Assembly: GCF_003946045.1 (NCBI RefSeq)
Contig: NZ_RHNW01000012.1
Location: forward strand, 1 to 64,000
Source: Levilactobacillus mulengensis
Lineage (GTDB): Bacteria; Bacillota; Bacilli; Lactobacillales; Lactobacillaceae
Direction of reading: 5' to 3'
Length of the DNA stretch: 64,000 bases
The notes below the pieces were generated by a model that made no database searches, was not told the origin of the DNA, and saw only the letters and a program-made list of their open reading frames with translations. Each line of letters opens with the position of its first letter. The stretch's first letter is position 1. The position numbers were made by a program, and so were the translations under genes. Positions 52,692 through 63,996 of this stretch are shown here, piece by piece.

Positions 52692-53522
52692 ATGAGTGAA
52701 AATAGTCGCATGGCGCGCTACCACTCAGATGAAGAACCGGAACCACAACAAGCACCACAAACAACTGAAACGTATCAACGACGCCCAGCCTTGGCCCGGT
52801 GGGTGGCTTTTCTAATCCTATTATTGACGGTCAGTGTGGGCCTGAAACTCACCGTGTTTAACGCCAACTATACGGCGGGCGTGGTGTCACGCTCGTCGGT
52901 TGGTGAAAAGGTCATCAACCACGTCAACGATGATCTGCAAAACCTGGGTGTCTCCGGGGCGCCGGTCACGTCTAGCTTGATGCAACCGTATTTAGCCATG
53001 GGTGTTGCCAAGCTCTACGGCGAAACAATCGATGCACCGGTCGACACCACGGACCTGTCCGCTGCCATCAGCACGCAGGCCCAAACCATGGGCGTGACCG
53101 CTACTGCGGGAATGACCACGGCCATCGCTAAACAGGCGAAAAAACGGGCCCAGGCGGCGTTTAGCACGTCTGCCATGTCCCAGGCTGCCATCCAGGTACA
53201 ACGGGCCAAGAAGATTAATTTTGCGGTCCTCCTGGGGAGCATCCTGTTACTGATTGTCACGTTCTTCTATGCCTTCAGTGTGCACCACGTGTTTGCGAGC
53301 CTGGGCTCCGGTATGACGGTCGGTGGTCTACTGACTGGTCTAGTCGGTATCGGCGGTTATTTCTTCTTGCCGTACGTGGTAACTAGTACCAGTAAGACGG
53401 CTGCGAACCTGCTAACTACGATTGGCCGCAGTGGTCTCGGCGTCATTATTTTTGCTGGTGTGGCGGAAATTGTGATTGGTCTGGTCGTTATGCTGGGTCA
53501 CCGGACATTTCGAAAAGAATAG
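52692..53522 (+). CDS. Unrecognised membrane protein
   Basis: 276 residues. Hydrophilic Pro/Gln/Glu-rich N-terminus (about 1-35), a transmembrane helix (WVAFLILLLTVSVGLKLTVF, about 36-56), an outside region of about 120 residues, then three more transmembrane helices (about 177-198, 205-230, 243-270). No catalytic motif seen. I do not recognise the family. ATG 52692 lies 8 nt after GGGAGG. It stands alone between its promoter and terminator. Confidence 0.8.
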   Translation: MSENSRMARYHSDEEPEPQQAPQTTETYQRRPALARWVAFLILLLTVSVGLKLTVFNANYTAGVVSRSSVGEKVINHVNDDLQNLGVSGAPVTSSLMQPYLAMGVAKLYGETIDAPVDTTDLSAAISTQAQTMGVTATAGMTTAIAKQAKKRAQAAFSTSAMSQAAIQVQRAKKINFAVLLGSILLLIVTFFYAFSVHHVFASLGSGMTVGGLLTGLVGIGGYFFLPYVVTSTSKTAANLLTTIGRSGLGVIIFAGVAEIVIGLVVMLGHRTFRKE

Positions 53523-53529
53523 AAATTAG

Positions 53530-53563
53530 TTGAGGAGCTGGGTGAAAACCGCGGCTCCTTTTA
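53530..53563 (+). terminator. Terminator of the membrane protein gene
   Basis: GAGGAGC / GCTCCTT hairpin followed by TTT. Confidence 0.6.
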
Positions 53564-53720
53564 ATTTGTGCGCAAAAGACGTTTAGCAATGGTCCGTAGT
53601 CTGGGCTCATCGCTGAATGTCTTTTCATTTACAAATTTTTTAGTGAAAACGGTGTACCCCATGTCGAATTGGTTAAGCGGCAATTCTTTTTATTAGATTG
53701 ACTTTTATTTAAATTATTTG

Positions 53721-53749
53721 TTGACGGGCGCAATTCTTGGGGATAAAAT
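53721..53749 (+). promoter_or_regulatory. Promoter of the first surface-protein gene
   Basis: TTGACG (53721-53726) and TAAAAT (53744-53749), 17-bp spacer. The leader would be about 200 nt. The rest of 53564-53953 holds no gene. Confidence 0.65.
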
Positions 53750-53953
53750 ATGAATAACTTTAATGTGTAAATGGAAAGAACCACCGAATAAATGGCTATC
53801 TAACAGCGTTTGAAAAACGATTTGGCGCCACAAACTAAAATTAGTAGTATTGATTAGTTTGGGCGTTAAAATATCAGGGCAACATGCGGACCGAGAAATT
53901 GGGTAGATGTTCAGTGGGAGTGGCCATCCCCGCCTTAAGAGGAGTAAGGAATC

Positions 53954-56900
53954 GTGCAAGAGAAAAAACATTACAAAATGTACAAGGATGGGAAACATTG
54001 GGTGGTTGCCGCTGTGACCGTTGCCGCCATGGGACTAGGAACCATGATCGGCCAAGGGACAGTTGCCCATGCCGAGACCGCCTCAACCGGGACGGACAGT
54101 AGTCAATCAGCGACCGGGACGCAAACAACGACCGGCTCGACCGCAACTTTGAAAACCAGTGGGGCGGCTGAAGAGACTTCAACAGAAAAAGAGTCACCAC
54201 GGGAAGATGAGACGACTGGTGAGAAAGGCACTGAGACGAGTGGCCTGAATCAAGGGACTAAAGAAGTTACGAATGATACTGAAGCTGCGTCAGGCTCAGA
54301 TGCCGGTTCAGGTGTGGACTCAGATACGGGTAAAGACGTAAATTCAAATACAGATACAAACTCAGATACAGATAAGCAAACGACCGATGCCGATTCGCAG
54401 GCAGCGGCTAAGGAAACGTCTGACGCCGAGGTAGTTGTGGACAAATCAGCTCAGAATAATGATAGCAAAACGTCTGACGGAACCACTGGGACTAACACAA
54501 TTAAGCCAGACGACCGATGACCAGACATCTGATTCAGACAAAAATGGGACTAACGTCAATCAAATCAAGCAAGACGTTTTGGACGTTAACAGTTTAGAGG
54601 ACGCCAAGGTGTCTGATTTAGCAGGCTCATTGTTGCAAATGCCAGCTGGTAAGTTGGGTATGCTGAAAATCATGGACCTGTCAGCCGAGGTGCCAACGAC
54701 TGATGCCAGTTTTGTGTATACCTACCATGATGATGGCACCGCGACCCTGGATGGGGTTGCCAGTGTGGTTAATTCGACCACTCTGACGATTCCGGGAACC
54801 ACGGTTAATGAGGAGAATAAGCAGACGTATGCTGTTACTGCCATTGCCAGTGGCGCCTTTGCCAGTAGCACAGGACGGACGGCTAATGTGTCAACCGTTG
54901 TGATTGGTGATGGTATCAAGAGTATTGGGACTAATGCATTTGCTTACCTGAAAAATCTGCAGGTGGTTGATCTTAGTGAAAATCACACTTTGGAAACGAT
55001 TGGTGATCGGGCGTTTGTTAGTACTGGTGTGACGTCCTTAACGTTACCGGAGACAGTGACTAGTATTGGCGACAGTGCATTTACGTATGATAACTTAACG
55101 ACGCTTGATTTAAGCCAAGCAACGAATCTAAAAACGATTGGCGACGAAGCCTTCTTGGGCAGCAAAATTGATTCCTTAGTCTTGCCTGACAGTGTAACGA
55201 CTATTGGGGATGAGGCCTTTAAGTTCAACAGCAATCTGACAAATGTAAAGCTCTCGAAAAGTTTGACCAAGATTGGGGACTCTGCCTTTGCCGGCGCTAA
55301 GATTACTAGTCTCAACCTTAATGGTGCGACGATTGGGGCCGGGGCTTTTGAGGATAACCAAGATTTAACCACGGTAACCTTGGGTTCTGACGTGACCGAA
55401 ATTGGGGAGTCAGCATTCAATGGTGATAAGAATTTAACGACGCTAAATATTCCGAGTGATAGTCAGTTAACCACTATTGATGCCAGTGCCTTTTATGGGA
55501 CCGGGTTAACGGCCGTGCACTTTCCAGCTACTCTGACTTCAATTGGGACTGCGGCCTTTGAATCGAACACTGATTTGGCTGATGTCACGTTTGCTGGTCA
55601 GGCGGCGAACGACGACCTCACTATTGGGGAAGACGCGTTTGCTTATGATGGGCATATTGTGAACCTGAGTCTGCCAGCTAACCTGGTGACGATTAGCAAG
55701 GAAGCTTTTGCCGCAGATAATTTAAAGGATGCTACCGGTAATACAATTGGTGGGCTGAAAACAGTGACCTTTGCCGATGGCAGTCGACTGACAACTGTGG
55801 GTGACAGTGCGTTTGTTTATGACACGGTTTTGGAAGATATTACTTTGCCAGATAGTGTGACGACAATTGGCACGCAAGCCTTTTTAGCTAATTCAGCGCT
55901 GAAGAGCTTCACCTTACCAGCGAGTCTCCAAAGTATTGGTAATAACGCTTTTACCTATGATGATGGGCTCAAGACGGTAGACACTAGTAAGGCGAATCAA
56001 TTGGAAAAAATTGGCGATGGGGCCTTTGAATATTCTGGGATCACAGACTCTGGTCAAACTGATGCTGATGGCAATCCCATTTTTGTGATGCCAACCAACA
56101 CCCAGACGATTGGAAACTATGCGTTTGCTGGAAGTCATATCAAGACAGTCAGCTTTAATGATGGCCTTCAGACAATTGGCAACAATGCATTTAGCTACAA
56201 TGAGCTGGATGGCAGCCTCAATTTGCCAAACTCAGTGACAACTGTGGGGGCGAAAGCCTTCTATGGGAATCAAATTAAGGGGGTCACAGTCCCATCAGCA
56301 GCGAATGTTGGTGAAGCGGCCTTTGACTATAACCGGATTACCCAGCTGTCAACGAGTGCGGATAACGGGGCAGTTGCCTTGAACCAATTTGCGGCTTACT
56401 TTGGTAATTCTAAGAATGTGACAATTGATACGCTATTTGATACGCAGGTTGGCGATTTAACTAATAAAAACTTGGTTATTGATGCGACTTCTCTGACCAA
56501 TGGTGTGACATACAATCAGGCTGATGGCACTTTCAGTATTCCGGAAGGGACAGCTGGATTTAAATTCAATTGGTCTCTGCCAGGTGCGGATGGTACTAAC
56601 CTCTATGGTGGGGCCTATCAAGTCGTCTTGAATGATCCAGTGATTAAGGTCGTCGATGGGCAAGCCTGGTACAAGGATAATTGGACCCCTGCGGATAACT
56701 TTATTAGTGCCAAAACACTAAATGGCGACGTCATAGATTTTAGTGCGTTAACTGTGACGGCTGCGAAAGTAACAGGAGGTTCTGTGACGGAGCCCGTGAC
56801 AGAATCTGTTCCGGTTAATCAGGTAACACAGACGGCTGGGACCTACCTCATCACATACAGTTATAATGGGGAAGATGCGCAAACAATTACCTTGACCGTT

Positions 56901-58313
56901 TCTAAGCGACAAGGAACCTACACGTTGACGGGTAATCAAACGGTTCAGTATACAGGAACCACCCCAAAACTAGTTGCGGCAGATGGTAACTATCAAGTTA
57001 CGATGTCTGACGGGTTTGTGTACACGGTCAAGGATGATGACCTGGAAATTGTGCCAACTGAGACAGACACTCGTACAGCAACCAGCAACTTACCAAATGT
57101 GGGGACCTACCGGGTGCAACTGAAAGAATCAGCGATTGATCGGGCGATGAGTGAGGCGCCCTCTGCGGACCTTTTTGAATGGACGGATAAGAATTCAACG
57201 GCAACGTTGACCATTACGCCAGCCAAGATTACGGTGTCTGTTAAGGGTGACCAGACCGATGGCGTTACGCAGTTAACCAAGGTTGCCGGAACCGACGATC
57301 CCACACCAACGTTTGTGGTGACAGCCGACGATGACGAAACGCAAACGCCGCTGACTAACTTCCCCTTGACCATTGGCTATACTCGAGAACAGGGTGAGAC
57401 TGTTGGAGTATATAAATACATGCCATCTGTTCAAGGCACTGACGCGGTATCTGCGTCTAACTTTGACGTCACCTACCTGCCGGCAACGTTAAAAATTGCA
57501 GCGGCACCAGTCACGGTGTCTGGTAAGAAATACACCATGACGGTGGGGGATGCAACGCCAACGGCCGCAGACTTCGGTGCCACGGGGACGGATGAAAATG
57601 CCCAAGCCGTGACGGCTGATAAAATTGTTTTGGATTTAAGTAACGCTAACTTGACCAAGGCTGGCGATTACCAAGTTACGCTTAGCTATGGCAAGCAGCC
57701 TAACGAGCAGACAATTTCGGTTCCCCTGCACGTTAATGCGGCCGCAACCGGCGGCGATACCGGTAATTCTGGCAATCAGACCGACCCAGACACGGGCAAC
57801 GGTGGTGGCGCGACGACTGAGCCAACCACACCGACGAAGCCGGTTAAACCAACCACGCCGGTAAAGCCGACGAAACCAGCAAAGCCGACGAAACCAGTAA
57901 CGCCAACGACACCTGTGATGCCAGCTAAGCCGACCCCTGGGCAGAGTGGTGATCAGTATATTGTCAGCGAATCGGGGACACATGAAAATGTCTCCGCTGG
58001 GACGTCTGGAGAACACGATGTGCAACAGTTCTTGGTGAAATCCGGTGGGGCAGCCGCCATGGTTCAAATGGCTGACGATGCGCCAACGGCTAGTCACCAG
58101 ACTGCAGCGACACGGTTAGCTAAGGCAACCATGGCAACCGCGCCAGCAACTACCAAGCGGAACCAAGGCACGCCCGCAACGTCAACCACGGACCAACCGG
58201 CAGCTACTAAACTGCCGCAGACGGGCGACGCGCAAACCCCATGGTGGGCCTTGTTAGGCACCCTATTAGGTGGATTGAGCCTGGTTGGTTGGCAACGAAA
58301 GCGTCATGACTAA
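53954..58313 (+). pseudogene. Leucine-rich-repeat LPxTG surface protein, frameshifted
   Basis: Would be about 1450 residues. Part 1 (53954-54520, GTG start after AGGAG) carries the KxYKxGKxW signal peptide (HYKMYKDGKHW) and a Ser/Thr/Asp-rich region, and ends at TGA 54518. The rest continues in the next frame to 58313: BspA-type leucine-rich repeats (to about 56350), Ig/MBG-like domains, a Pro/Thr/Lys-rich wall segment and LPQTG with membrane anchor. The frames overlap only at 54435-54517; dropping one C at about 54514 joins TIKPDD to DDQTSDSDK. Paralogue of the next gene. A sequencing error cannot be excluded. Confidence 0.8.
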
Positions 58314-58341
58314 ACCACGTTAGAAGTTATTAAATTTAAAG

Positions 58342-58406
58342 CAACGCCTCATCAGAGAAACTCAGCCAGATTAACCGCTGATTTCTCTGATGGGGCGTTT
58401 TTGCGT
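58342..58406 (+). terminator. Terminator after the first surface-protein gene
   Basis: AACGCC-CATCAGAGAAA pairs with TTTCTCTGATG-GGCGTT, followed by TTTT. Confidence 0.85.
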
Positions 58407-59192
58407 TCACTGTCAGGCAAATTGTCGCTCCTTCTTGATTGAAAAAAGTGGCAGGTCCCACTGGTGCCTCCTGATTTTCTAATTTTGTTTGGTTGTTCAC
58501 ATTGATTTGTCATTTTGAGCAATTGAGCCGTGAATTATAGGTGGACAAAGGACTGATGCTATCGATGATTTCGATGACTAAAAATCTAAAGGCTGATTTA
58601 TCAGGGGATAGCCGATAGTTTGTACAGAAACCGTTTTAGACGTGAACTAAAGGTCATCTTAAGTTAAAACAGCTGGCCAGGGAGAGAGTAATGTGCAAAT
58701 TGTATTTTGCCAAAAAACTAGATTAACCAAATTCTAATTGTCAACAAAAATACTGTTACAATGCGACTCTAGACTATTATTTCATTTGATAATATGCTAT
58801 AGTAACGCCATATAACAAAGCAAAAAGTAGACACAATGTCCTAAAATTAATCTGTATTTACACAACGCTTGGTTGCAAGTCAAGAGCGCTAACTAGGAGC
58901 CTAAGTGGCGGCTTGCTTAACCGTGAGTGTGACCTTTCAATCATGGGGTTAGGGACTATTGCGTCGAAATAAGTTTCAAATGAACAGTCGTTAGGGATTT
59001 ATAAAGTTGAGGAAAATGATTAGTGACTTGGTAAGGCTTAGAGCCTAACTTGATTTCACAAGTGGGGTTTAGTTGCACTCATTGATTGAGGCGCTAATAT
59101 GCTAAGTAAGAGATTAACTAGCCGGTCATTTAGTTGTTGATAGACAGGCTTTGGGGGACAAGGGACTCCAACGGTGAGAGGGGTAAACAACG
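58407..59192. other. Long gene-free leader region before the second surface-protein gene
   Basis: About 790 nt, A/T-rich compared with its neighbours, with no reading frame worth calling and no copy of the structured repeats. Extended -10 candidates are TGTTACAAT (58754-58762) and TGCTATAGT (58795-58803), which would give leaders of about 400 nt. Confidence 0.5.
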
Positions 59193-62100
59193 ATGCAAAC
59201 AAAACAACACTACAAGATGTACAAGGATGGCAAGCACTGGGTCTTCGCAGCAATTACGGTCGTGGCGGTTGGTTTGGGAACGCTGGTTGGGCAAGAGACG
59301 GCCCATGCGGACACCGACACGACTAGTGGGGACAGCGTGAGTCAACAGAGTTCAGGTACGGGGAGTTTGACGGATAAAGTCGTGCCTATTGCTAATCCAA
59401 CGAGCGACGCTGAAAATGCAAGCGCTGCCGTGGCGGGCACGGTTACAGAGAACGATGATGCAAGCGAAAATGACGCCGAAACGGGTGCCGGCACCGGGAC
59501 GGAAACGGGGTCATCAGTGGACAATGGTGACATCGCTACCGGCAGTGAGTCGGATAACAGTGTCGACCAGGAAAATGGTAAGACCAGTAGCCAGAATGAT
59601 GATCAATCGGCTGCGGGTGAAAAAGTAGCGCCCACTAATACAGAAAATGGGCAGCAGTCACAGGAAGATACCAATGATGGGTCAACCAGGACTGACACGG
59701 AAACGGGGACACCAGCTTCTGACGCCAACAATCAAGAAAAATCGAATGACCAGTCTGCTTCAGGGACTGAATCAAACAACGATGTTACGAATAATGATCA
59801 AAAATCTGACCAGCCCGGCAATACGTCAGTTCAGCCGGTGTCAGCGGTCGGCTTTTCAGCGACCCAAATGGCGCGGGTAGCCTTACCAGCGACGGATCAA
59901 AGCAATTTTCTGTTTGGCTATGATGACGACACTGAGACGGAGACACTGCTGACGCTGAACAATCAGGCATTGTCGGGCACAGTTGTGATTCCAACGACTG
60001 TGACCAATGGCGGTAAGACTTACAACGTCACGGCTATCGGGGATGGTGCCTTCTACAACCAACCAGACCTAACGAAAAACATTACGGGCCTGGTGATTGG
60101 GGACGGTATCACGTCGATTGGGAACTACGCGTTTGGGTATCTGAACAATATCAAGGTCGTTGATTTAAGTGAAAACCATACGTTAACGAACATTGGTGAA
60201 GGGGCCTTTCTCAGTAGCAGTATCACCGACCTAGTTTTACCGGCGACCGTGAAGACGATTGGGGCCGGCGCCTTTGAATACAACACGCAACTGGCGAACG
60301 TCGACTTCAGTCAGGCGACCCAGTTAGAGAGCATTGGCGACCTCGCCTTTGCCGGAGATGAGTCCTTGACGAGCTTAAACATCCCCACGTTGACCACCAT
60401 GGGCACGGCGGCCTTTGCCGGCACGACGAGTCTCCAGAGCCTGACCCTGGGGGATGGTGTCTTACAAATTGGTGATAACGCCTTCTCAAGCTACCAGAGT
60501 GGGGATGTCAGTTTTGATCCCGACACCGCCCTGACCTCGGTCGACTTTGGTAACGGTCTACAAACGATTGGCAACTACGCCTTCACGTACGATGGCGGCA
60601 TCGGCACGCTGAACCTGCCGGCGAGTCTGACCAGTATCGGCGACTATGCATTCGGTGCCATGACGACCAAGGACGCTGCGGGCAACACGGCCGGTGGCTT
60701 GACCACGGTCAACTTTGCCGATGGCAGCCAGCTGATCACGATTGGCAATTCGGCGTTCATCTACGACACCATGCTGGCCAACGTCACCTTACCCGCCAGC
60801 GTCATGACCATTGGCGATCAGGCCTTCCTGGCGAATTCCTCGCTGACCAGCATCACCTTGCCCGCCAGCCTGGTCACGATTGGCGCTAACGCGTTCACCT
60901 ACGATTCTAAATTAACGACTGTGGACACCAGTGAAGCCACGGCGCTCACCACGATTAAGAGTGGGGCGTTTGAATATGCTGGGCTGACAGGAAAACTGAC
61001 CCTGCCACCGGCCTTAACCACCATCGGTGACCTGGCCTTTGCCGGGAACCATTTGGAAACGTTGACGGTCAATGACAACCTCACGACGATTGGCACGAGC
61101 GCCTTCACCTACAACGCCTTGGGCGGTCAGTTGGACCTCAGTAACACGGCGCTCACGACAATTGGCAAGCAGGCGTTCTTCGGAAATCAATTGGCAGGCG
61201 TTCAGGCGCCAACGTCGACAAAAATTGGCGCCAATGCGTTTGACTACAACCGATTGACCGGTCTGACTGCCGCGGGTGACATGGCGATCCTGGCCCAAAA
61301 CCAGACGGCCACCATCTTCACGAGTAAGGCGAAATTAAATTCAATCGATGATCTATTTGACGTTGCGGTGGGTGACCTCAAAAACGCTGATTTAACCTTG
61401 ACCAAGTTGTCTAACGGCGTGACCTACAGCAATGGCAAATTTACCATTCCGGATAGCGTGGAGAACTTCACGTTTGCCTGGACGCTGACCGACAGTACCG
61501 GCGCCACCTACACCGGGAATTACCAAGTTGTCTTGAATGACCCGAAGATTCAAGTGGCCAACTCGACGGTGTGGTACGGCGATGGCTGGCAACCGACGGA
61601 CAACGTGGTCAGTGCCGTGATGACTAACGGCGACAAAATTGACCCGGCCAACTTGGCAGTTACGATTACCGATGCTAAGGGAAATCCGGTTGCGACAGAT
61701 CAAATGACGCAAAACGCGGGTATCTACGACGTGACCTACAGTTACGATGGGGTTGATTCTGCGACGGCTCAGGTGACCGTCATCAAACGGGAAGCCAGCT
61801 ACAGTCTGTCCGGTAACGCTACCGTCACGTATACCGGCAAGGCGCCCGTCTTTGACGCCTCGCAGTACACGTTAACGTTGTCCGATGGGTTCGTTTACAC
61901 CCTGAAGAGCGGCGATTTAATCGTCACGCCATCCGGATCGACCAGCACGTCTAAATTTAACGGCAAGACCTCCGCCCTGACGGCGGCCTCGCTGCCAAAC
62001 GTGGGGACGTACCAGGTCAGCCTTGACCCGGACGCCATTGCGCGGGTTCAGGCGGAAGCGCCTGCCAGTGACTACTATGACTGGATCGATAACGGGACCG

Positions 62101-63095
62101 ACGCGACGTTGACTATTGTGGCGGCACCGCTGACGGTCAATGTGGCCAGCGCGACTAAGGATGCCGGCACCGCTGATCCAACGCCTGCGTTTACGGTGAC
62201 CGATAGCCAGGGCAATGCGATGACGACTTCTGGTCTGCAGGTGACGCGGGTGCCCGGTGAAACGGCCGGCGATTACGCCTACCTGTTGGATACCAGTCAG
62301 TTGGATGCAAATTACACGGCCGCCAACGTCACCCTTGGCAAATTGACCATCACCCCGGTGGCGGCAACGTTGACCGGGAGTGACTACACCATGCAGGTCA
62401 ATGGCACCGCCCCGACACTCGCTGACTTTAAGGCCGCGGCAACGGATACCAATGCCGTACCGGTCGCCGATAGTGAGCTGACCCTGGATATGGGGGATGC
62501 GGACCCGACCAAGGTCGGTGACTACACTGTGACACTGCATTACGGTGAATTGACCAAGACGGTGACTCTCCACGTCGTTGCCCCAACCACAGGCGGCGGT
62601 GGTGGGACGACGGATCCTGGTAACGGGGGCAACCCGGATGTCACGGACCCAACCGATCCGACTGATCCGACCGACCCCACTGATCCCGTTAAGCCCGTTG
62701 ATCCAGCTAAGCCGACCGACCCGACTGATCCTAACGATGTGCACAAGGTCATTAGTGACCAAGGAGTTCGTAAGAAGGGGGCTGGCGCAACCCTCAACGT
62801 GCAGGCTAAAAAGAGTGCGCAAAAGACGCTTGAACGCTACAATGGCGGCGTTGGCGCCGCGATTACGGGTGACCCAGCAACGGGGACCCTGCACCATGGT
62901 GGGGATGGCGCTTTGATTACGTCAACCGTCACGGCAACAAGCGCTAAGAAGGTGGCCGCACAGCCGGTTGTCGCACCCGTCACGAAGACAACGTTGCCAC
63001 AGACCAACGAGGCCCCGACAACCTGGTGGGCAGCCTTAGGCGTCTTGTTAGGTGGACTTGGCCTTGCAGGATTGCAGAAACGGCGTCATGAATAA
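59193..63095 (+). CDS. Leucine-rich-repeat LPxTG surface protein
   Basis: 1300 residues. KxYKxGKxW signal peptide (HYKMYKDGKHW, about 6-16) with cleavage near TAHA-D, a low-complexity Ser/Thr/Asp/Asn region (about 35-210), BspA-type LRR_5 repeats (about 250-690, recurring TTIGDxAF and SLTSI patterns), MBG/Ig-like domains (about 760-1130), a PTDPTDPTDP wall-spanning segment and the sortase signal LPQTN with hydrophobic anchor and basic tail RRHE. Probably exported through the Sec system and fixed to peptidoglycan; BspA-like repeats often bind host or matrix proteins. Ligand unknown. Confidence 0.93.
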   Translation: MQTKQHYKMYKDGKHWVFAAITVVAVGLGTLVGQETAHADTDTTSGDSVSQQSSGTGSLTDKVVPIANPTSDAENASAAVAGTVTENDDASENDAETGAGTGTETGSSVDNGDIATGSESDNSVDQENGKTSSQNDDQSAAGEKVAPTNTENGQQSQEDTNDGSTRTDTETGTPASDANNQEKSNDQSASGTESNNDVTNNDQKSDQPGNTSVQPVSAVGFSATQMARVALPATDQSNFLFGYDDDTETETLLTLNNQALSGTVVIPTTVTNGGKTYNVTAIGDGAFYNQPDLTKNITGLVIGDGITSIGNYAFGYLNNIKVVDLSENHTLTNIGEGAFLSSSITDLVLPATVKTIGAGAFEYNTQLANVDFSQATQLESIGDLAFAGDESLTSLNIPTLTTMGTAAFAGTTSLQSLTLGDGVLQIGDNAFSSYQSGDVSFDPDTALTSVDFGNGLQTIGNYAFTYDGGIGTLNLPASLTSIGDYAFGAMTTKDAAGNTAGGLTTVNFADGSQLITIGNSAFIYDTMLANVTLPASVMTIGDQAFLANSSLTSITLPASLVTIGANAFTYDSKLTTVDTSEATALTTIKSGAFEYAGLTGKLTLPPALTTIGDLAFAGNHLETLTVNDNLTTIGTSAFTYNALGGQLDLSNTALTTIGKQAFFGNQLAGVQAPTSTKIGANAFDYNRLTGLTAAGDMAILAQNQTATIFTSKAKLNSIDDLFDVAVGDLKNADLTLTKLSNGVTYSNGKFTIPDSVENFTFAWTLTDSTGATYTGNYQVVLNDPKIQVANSTVWYGDGWQPTDNVVSAVMTNGDKIDPANLAVTITDAKGNPVATDQMTQNAGIYDVTYSYDGVDSATAQVTVIKREASYSLSGNATVTYTGKAPVFDASQYTLTLSDGFVYTLKSGDLIVTPSGSTSTSKFNGKTSALTAASLPNVGTYQVSLDPDAIARVQAEAPASDYYDWIDNGTDATLTIVAAPLTVNVASATKDAGTADPTPAFTVTDSQGNAMTTSGLQVTRVPGETAGDYAYLLDTSQLDANYTAANVTLGKLTITPVAATLTGSDYTMQVNGTAPTLADFKAAATDTNAVPVADSELTLDMGDADPTKVGDYTVTLHYGELTKTVTLHVVAPTTGGGGGTTDPGNGGNPDVTDPTDPTDPTDPTDPVKPVDPAKPTDPTDPNDVHKVISDQGVRKKGAGATLNVQAKKSAQKTLERYNGGVGAAITGDPATGTLHHGGDGALITSTVTATSAKKVAAQPVVAPVTKTTLPQTNEAPTTWWAALGVLLGGLGLAGLQKRRHE

Positions 63096-63133
63096 ATACT
63101 GTGAATGCCAGATGACAAACTAGCTCACGAAAA

Positions 63134-63176
63134 AGAGGACCGGCCCCGATGTACGAAATCGTGGGCGGTCCTCTTT
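63134..63176 (+). terminator. Terminator after the second surface-protein gene
   Basis: AAGAGGACCG-CCC pairs with GGG-CGGTCCTCTT, then T residues. Confidence 0.85.
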
Positions 63177-63209
63177 GACTTGTTTTGTGAAAATTAAAAT
63201 CAGGCAGAA

Positions 63210-63247
63210 AAAATGCTCGCCGGCACCTTGTCGACGAGCATTTTTAA
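63210..63247 (-). terminator. Terminator of the - strand ABC ATPase gene
   Basis: AAAATGCTCG and CGAGCATTTTT form a hairpin that can end transcription from either side. Confidence 0.75.
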
Positions 63248-63255
63248 ACGGTTAT

Positions 63256-63996
63256 TTACATCAGAATCTTGGATAAGAAGTCTTGTGCCCGTTCCGTTTG
63301 TGGATTACTGAAGAAGTCGTCCGGGGTACTGTTTTCTTGAATGAAGCCATCGGCCATGAACCAGACACGATCGGCGACAGACTTGGCAAAGCCCATTTCA
63401 TGGGTGACCACGACCATCGTCATCCCTTGTTCGGCTAGCTGTTGCATAACGCTCAACACTTCACCGACCATTTCGGGATCCAAGGCAGAGGTTGGTTCAT
63501 CGAACAGCATGACCTTGGGATCCATGGCCAGGGACCGCGCGATGGCGACCCGTTGTGCTTGGCCACCGGAAAGGCTGGCAGGGAAGGCGTCGGCGTGGTC
63601 GTCTAAGTTGACCTGCTTGAGGAGCTCGTGGGCCCGCTTAGTCGCCGTGGCGTCGTCCATGTGCTTGACCTTCATCGGGGCCAGCTTGATGTTTTCGAGC
63701 ACGGTCATGTTCGGGAAGAGGTTGAAGCTTTGAAAAACCATTCCCATTTGTTCCCGTAACTCGTTAACCCGCTTGGTATCCAGGGTCGTCAGGTTTTCAC
63801 CGGCGAAGTCGACCTCACCAGAAGTGGGTGTTTCCAGCAGGTTCAAGCACCGCAGGAAGGTTGATTTCCCACTACCTGAAGGGCCAATGACGACGATGAC
63901 TTGGCCAGGGGTGACTTGTTCCGTGATATCCTTTAAGACTTGGTTTTTGCCAAAGTTCTTGGCGAGATCTTTAACCTCAATAATTGGTTTAGTCAT
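63256..63996 (-). CDS. glnQ: Amino-acid ABC transporter ATP-binding protein (GlnQ type)
   Basis: 246 residues, complete. Walker [10 protein letters not shown] at about 38-46, Q-loop [17 protein letters not shown], signature LSGGQAQR, Walker [20 protein letters not shown] and switch [13 protein letters not shown]. This is the full polar-amino-acid type, longer than the ATPase at 8190. Substrate (glutamine or glutamate) is by family analogy. The permease and binding protein, if linked, lie beyond the window end. Confidence 0.93.
   Translation of the reverse strand: MTKPIIEVKDLAKNFGKNQVLKDITEQVTPGQVIVVIGPSGSGKSTFLRCLNLLETPTSGEVDFAGENLTTLDTKRVNELREQMGMVFQSFNLFPNMTVLENIKLAPMKVKHMDDATATKRAHELLKQVNLDDHADAFPASLSGGQAQRVAIARSLAMDPKVMLFDEPTSALDPEMVGEVLSVMQQLAEQGMTMVVVTHEMGFAKSVADRVWFMADGFIQENSTPDDFFSNPQTERAQDFLSKILM

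Noticed and set aside
54435-54520. Programmed +1 frameshift in the surface-protein gene
   Set aside because: No slippery sequence or stimulatory structure is evident, and the paralogue has no such shift; a simple indel or error is more likely.
57820-57945. CRISPR-like array in the Pro/Lys/Thr codon repeats
   Set aside because: Short direct repeats encode the wall-spanning PTKP segment in frame; there are no spacers.
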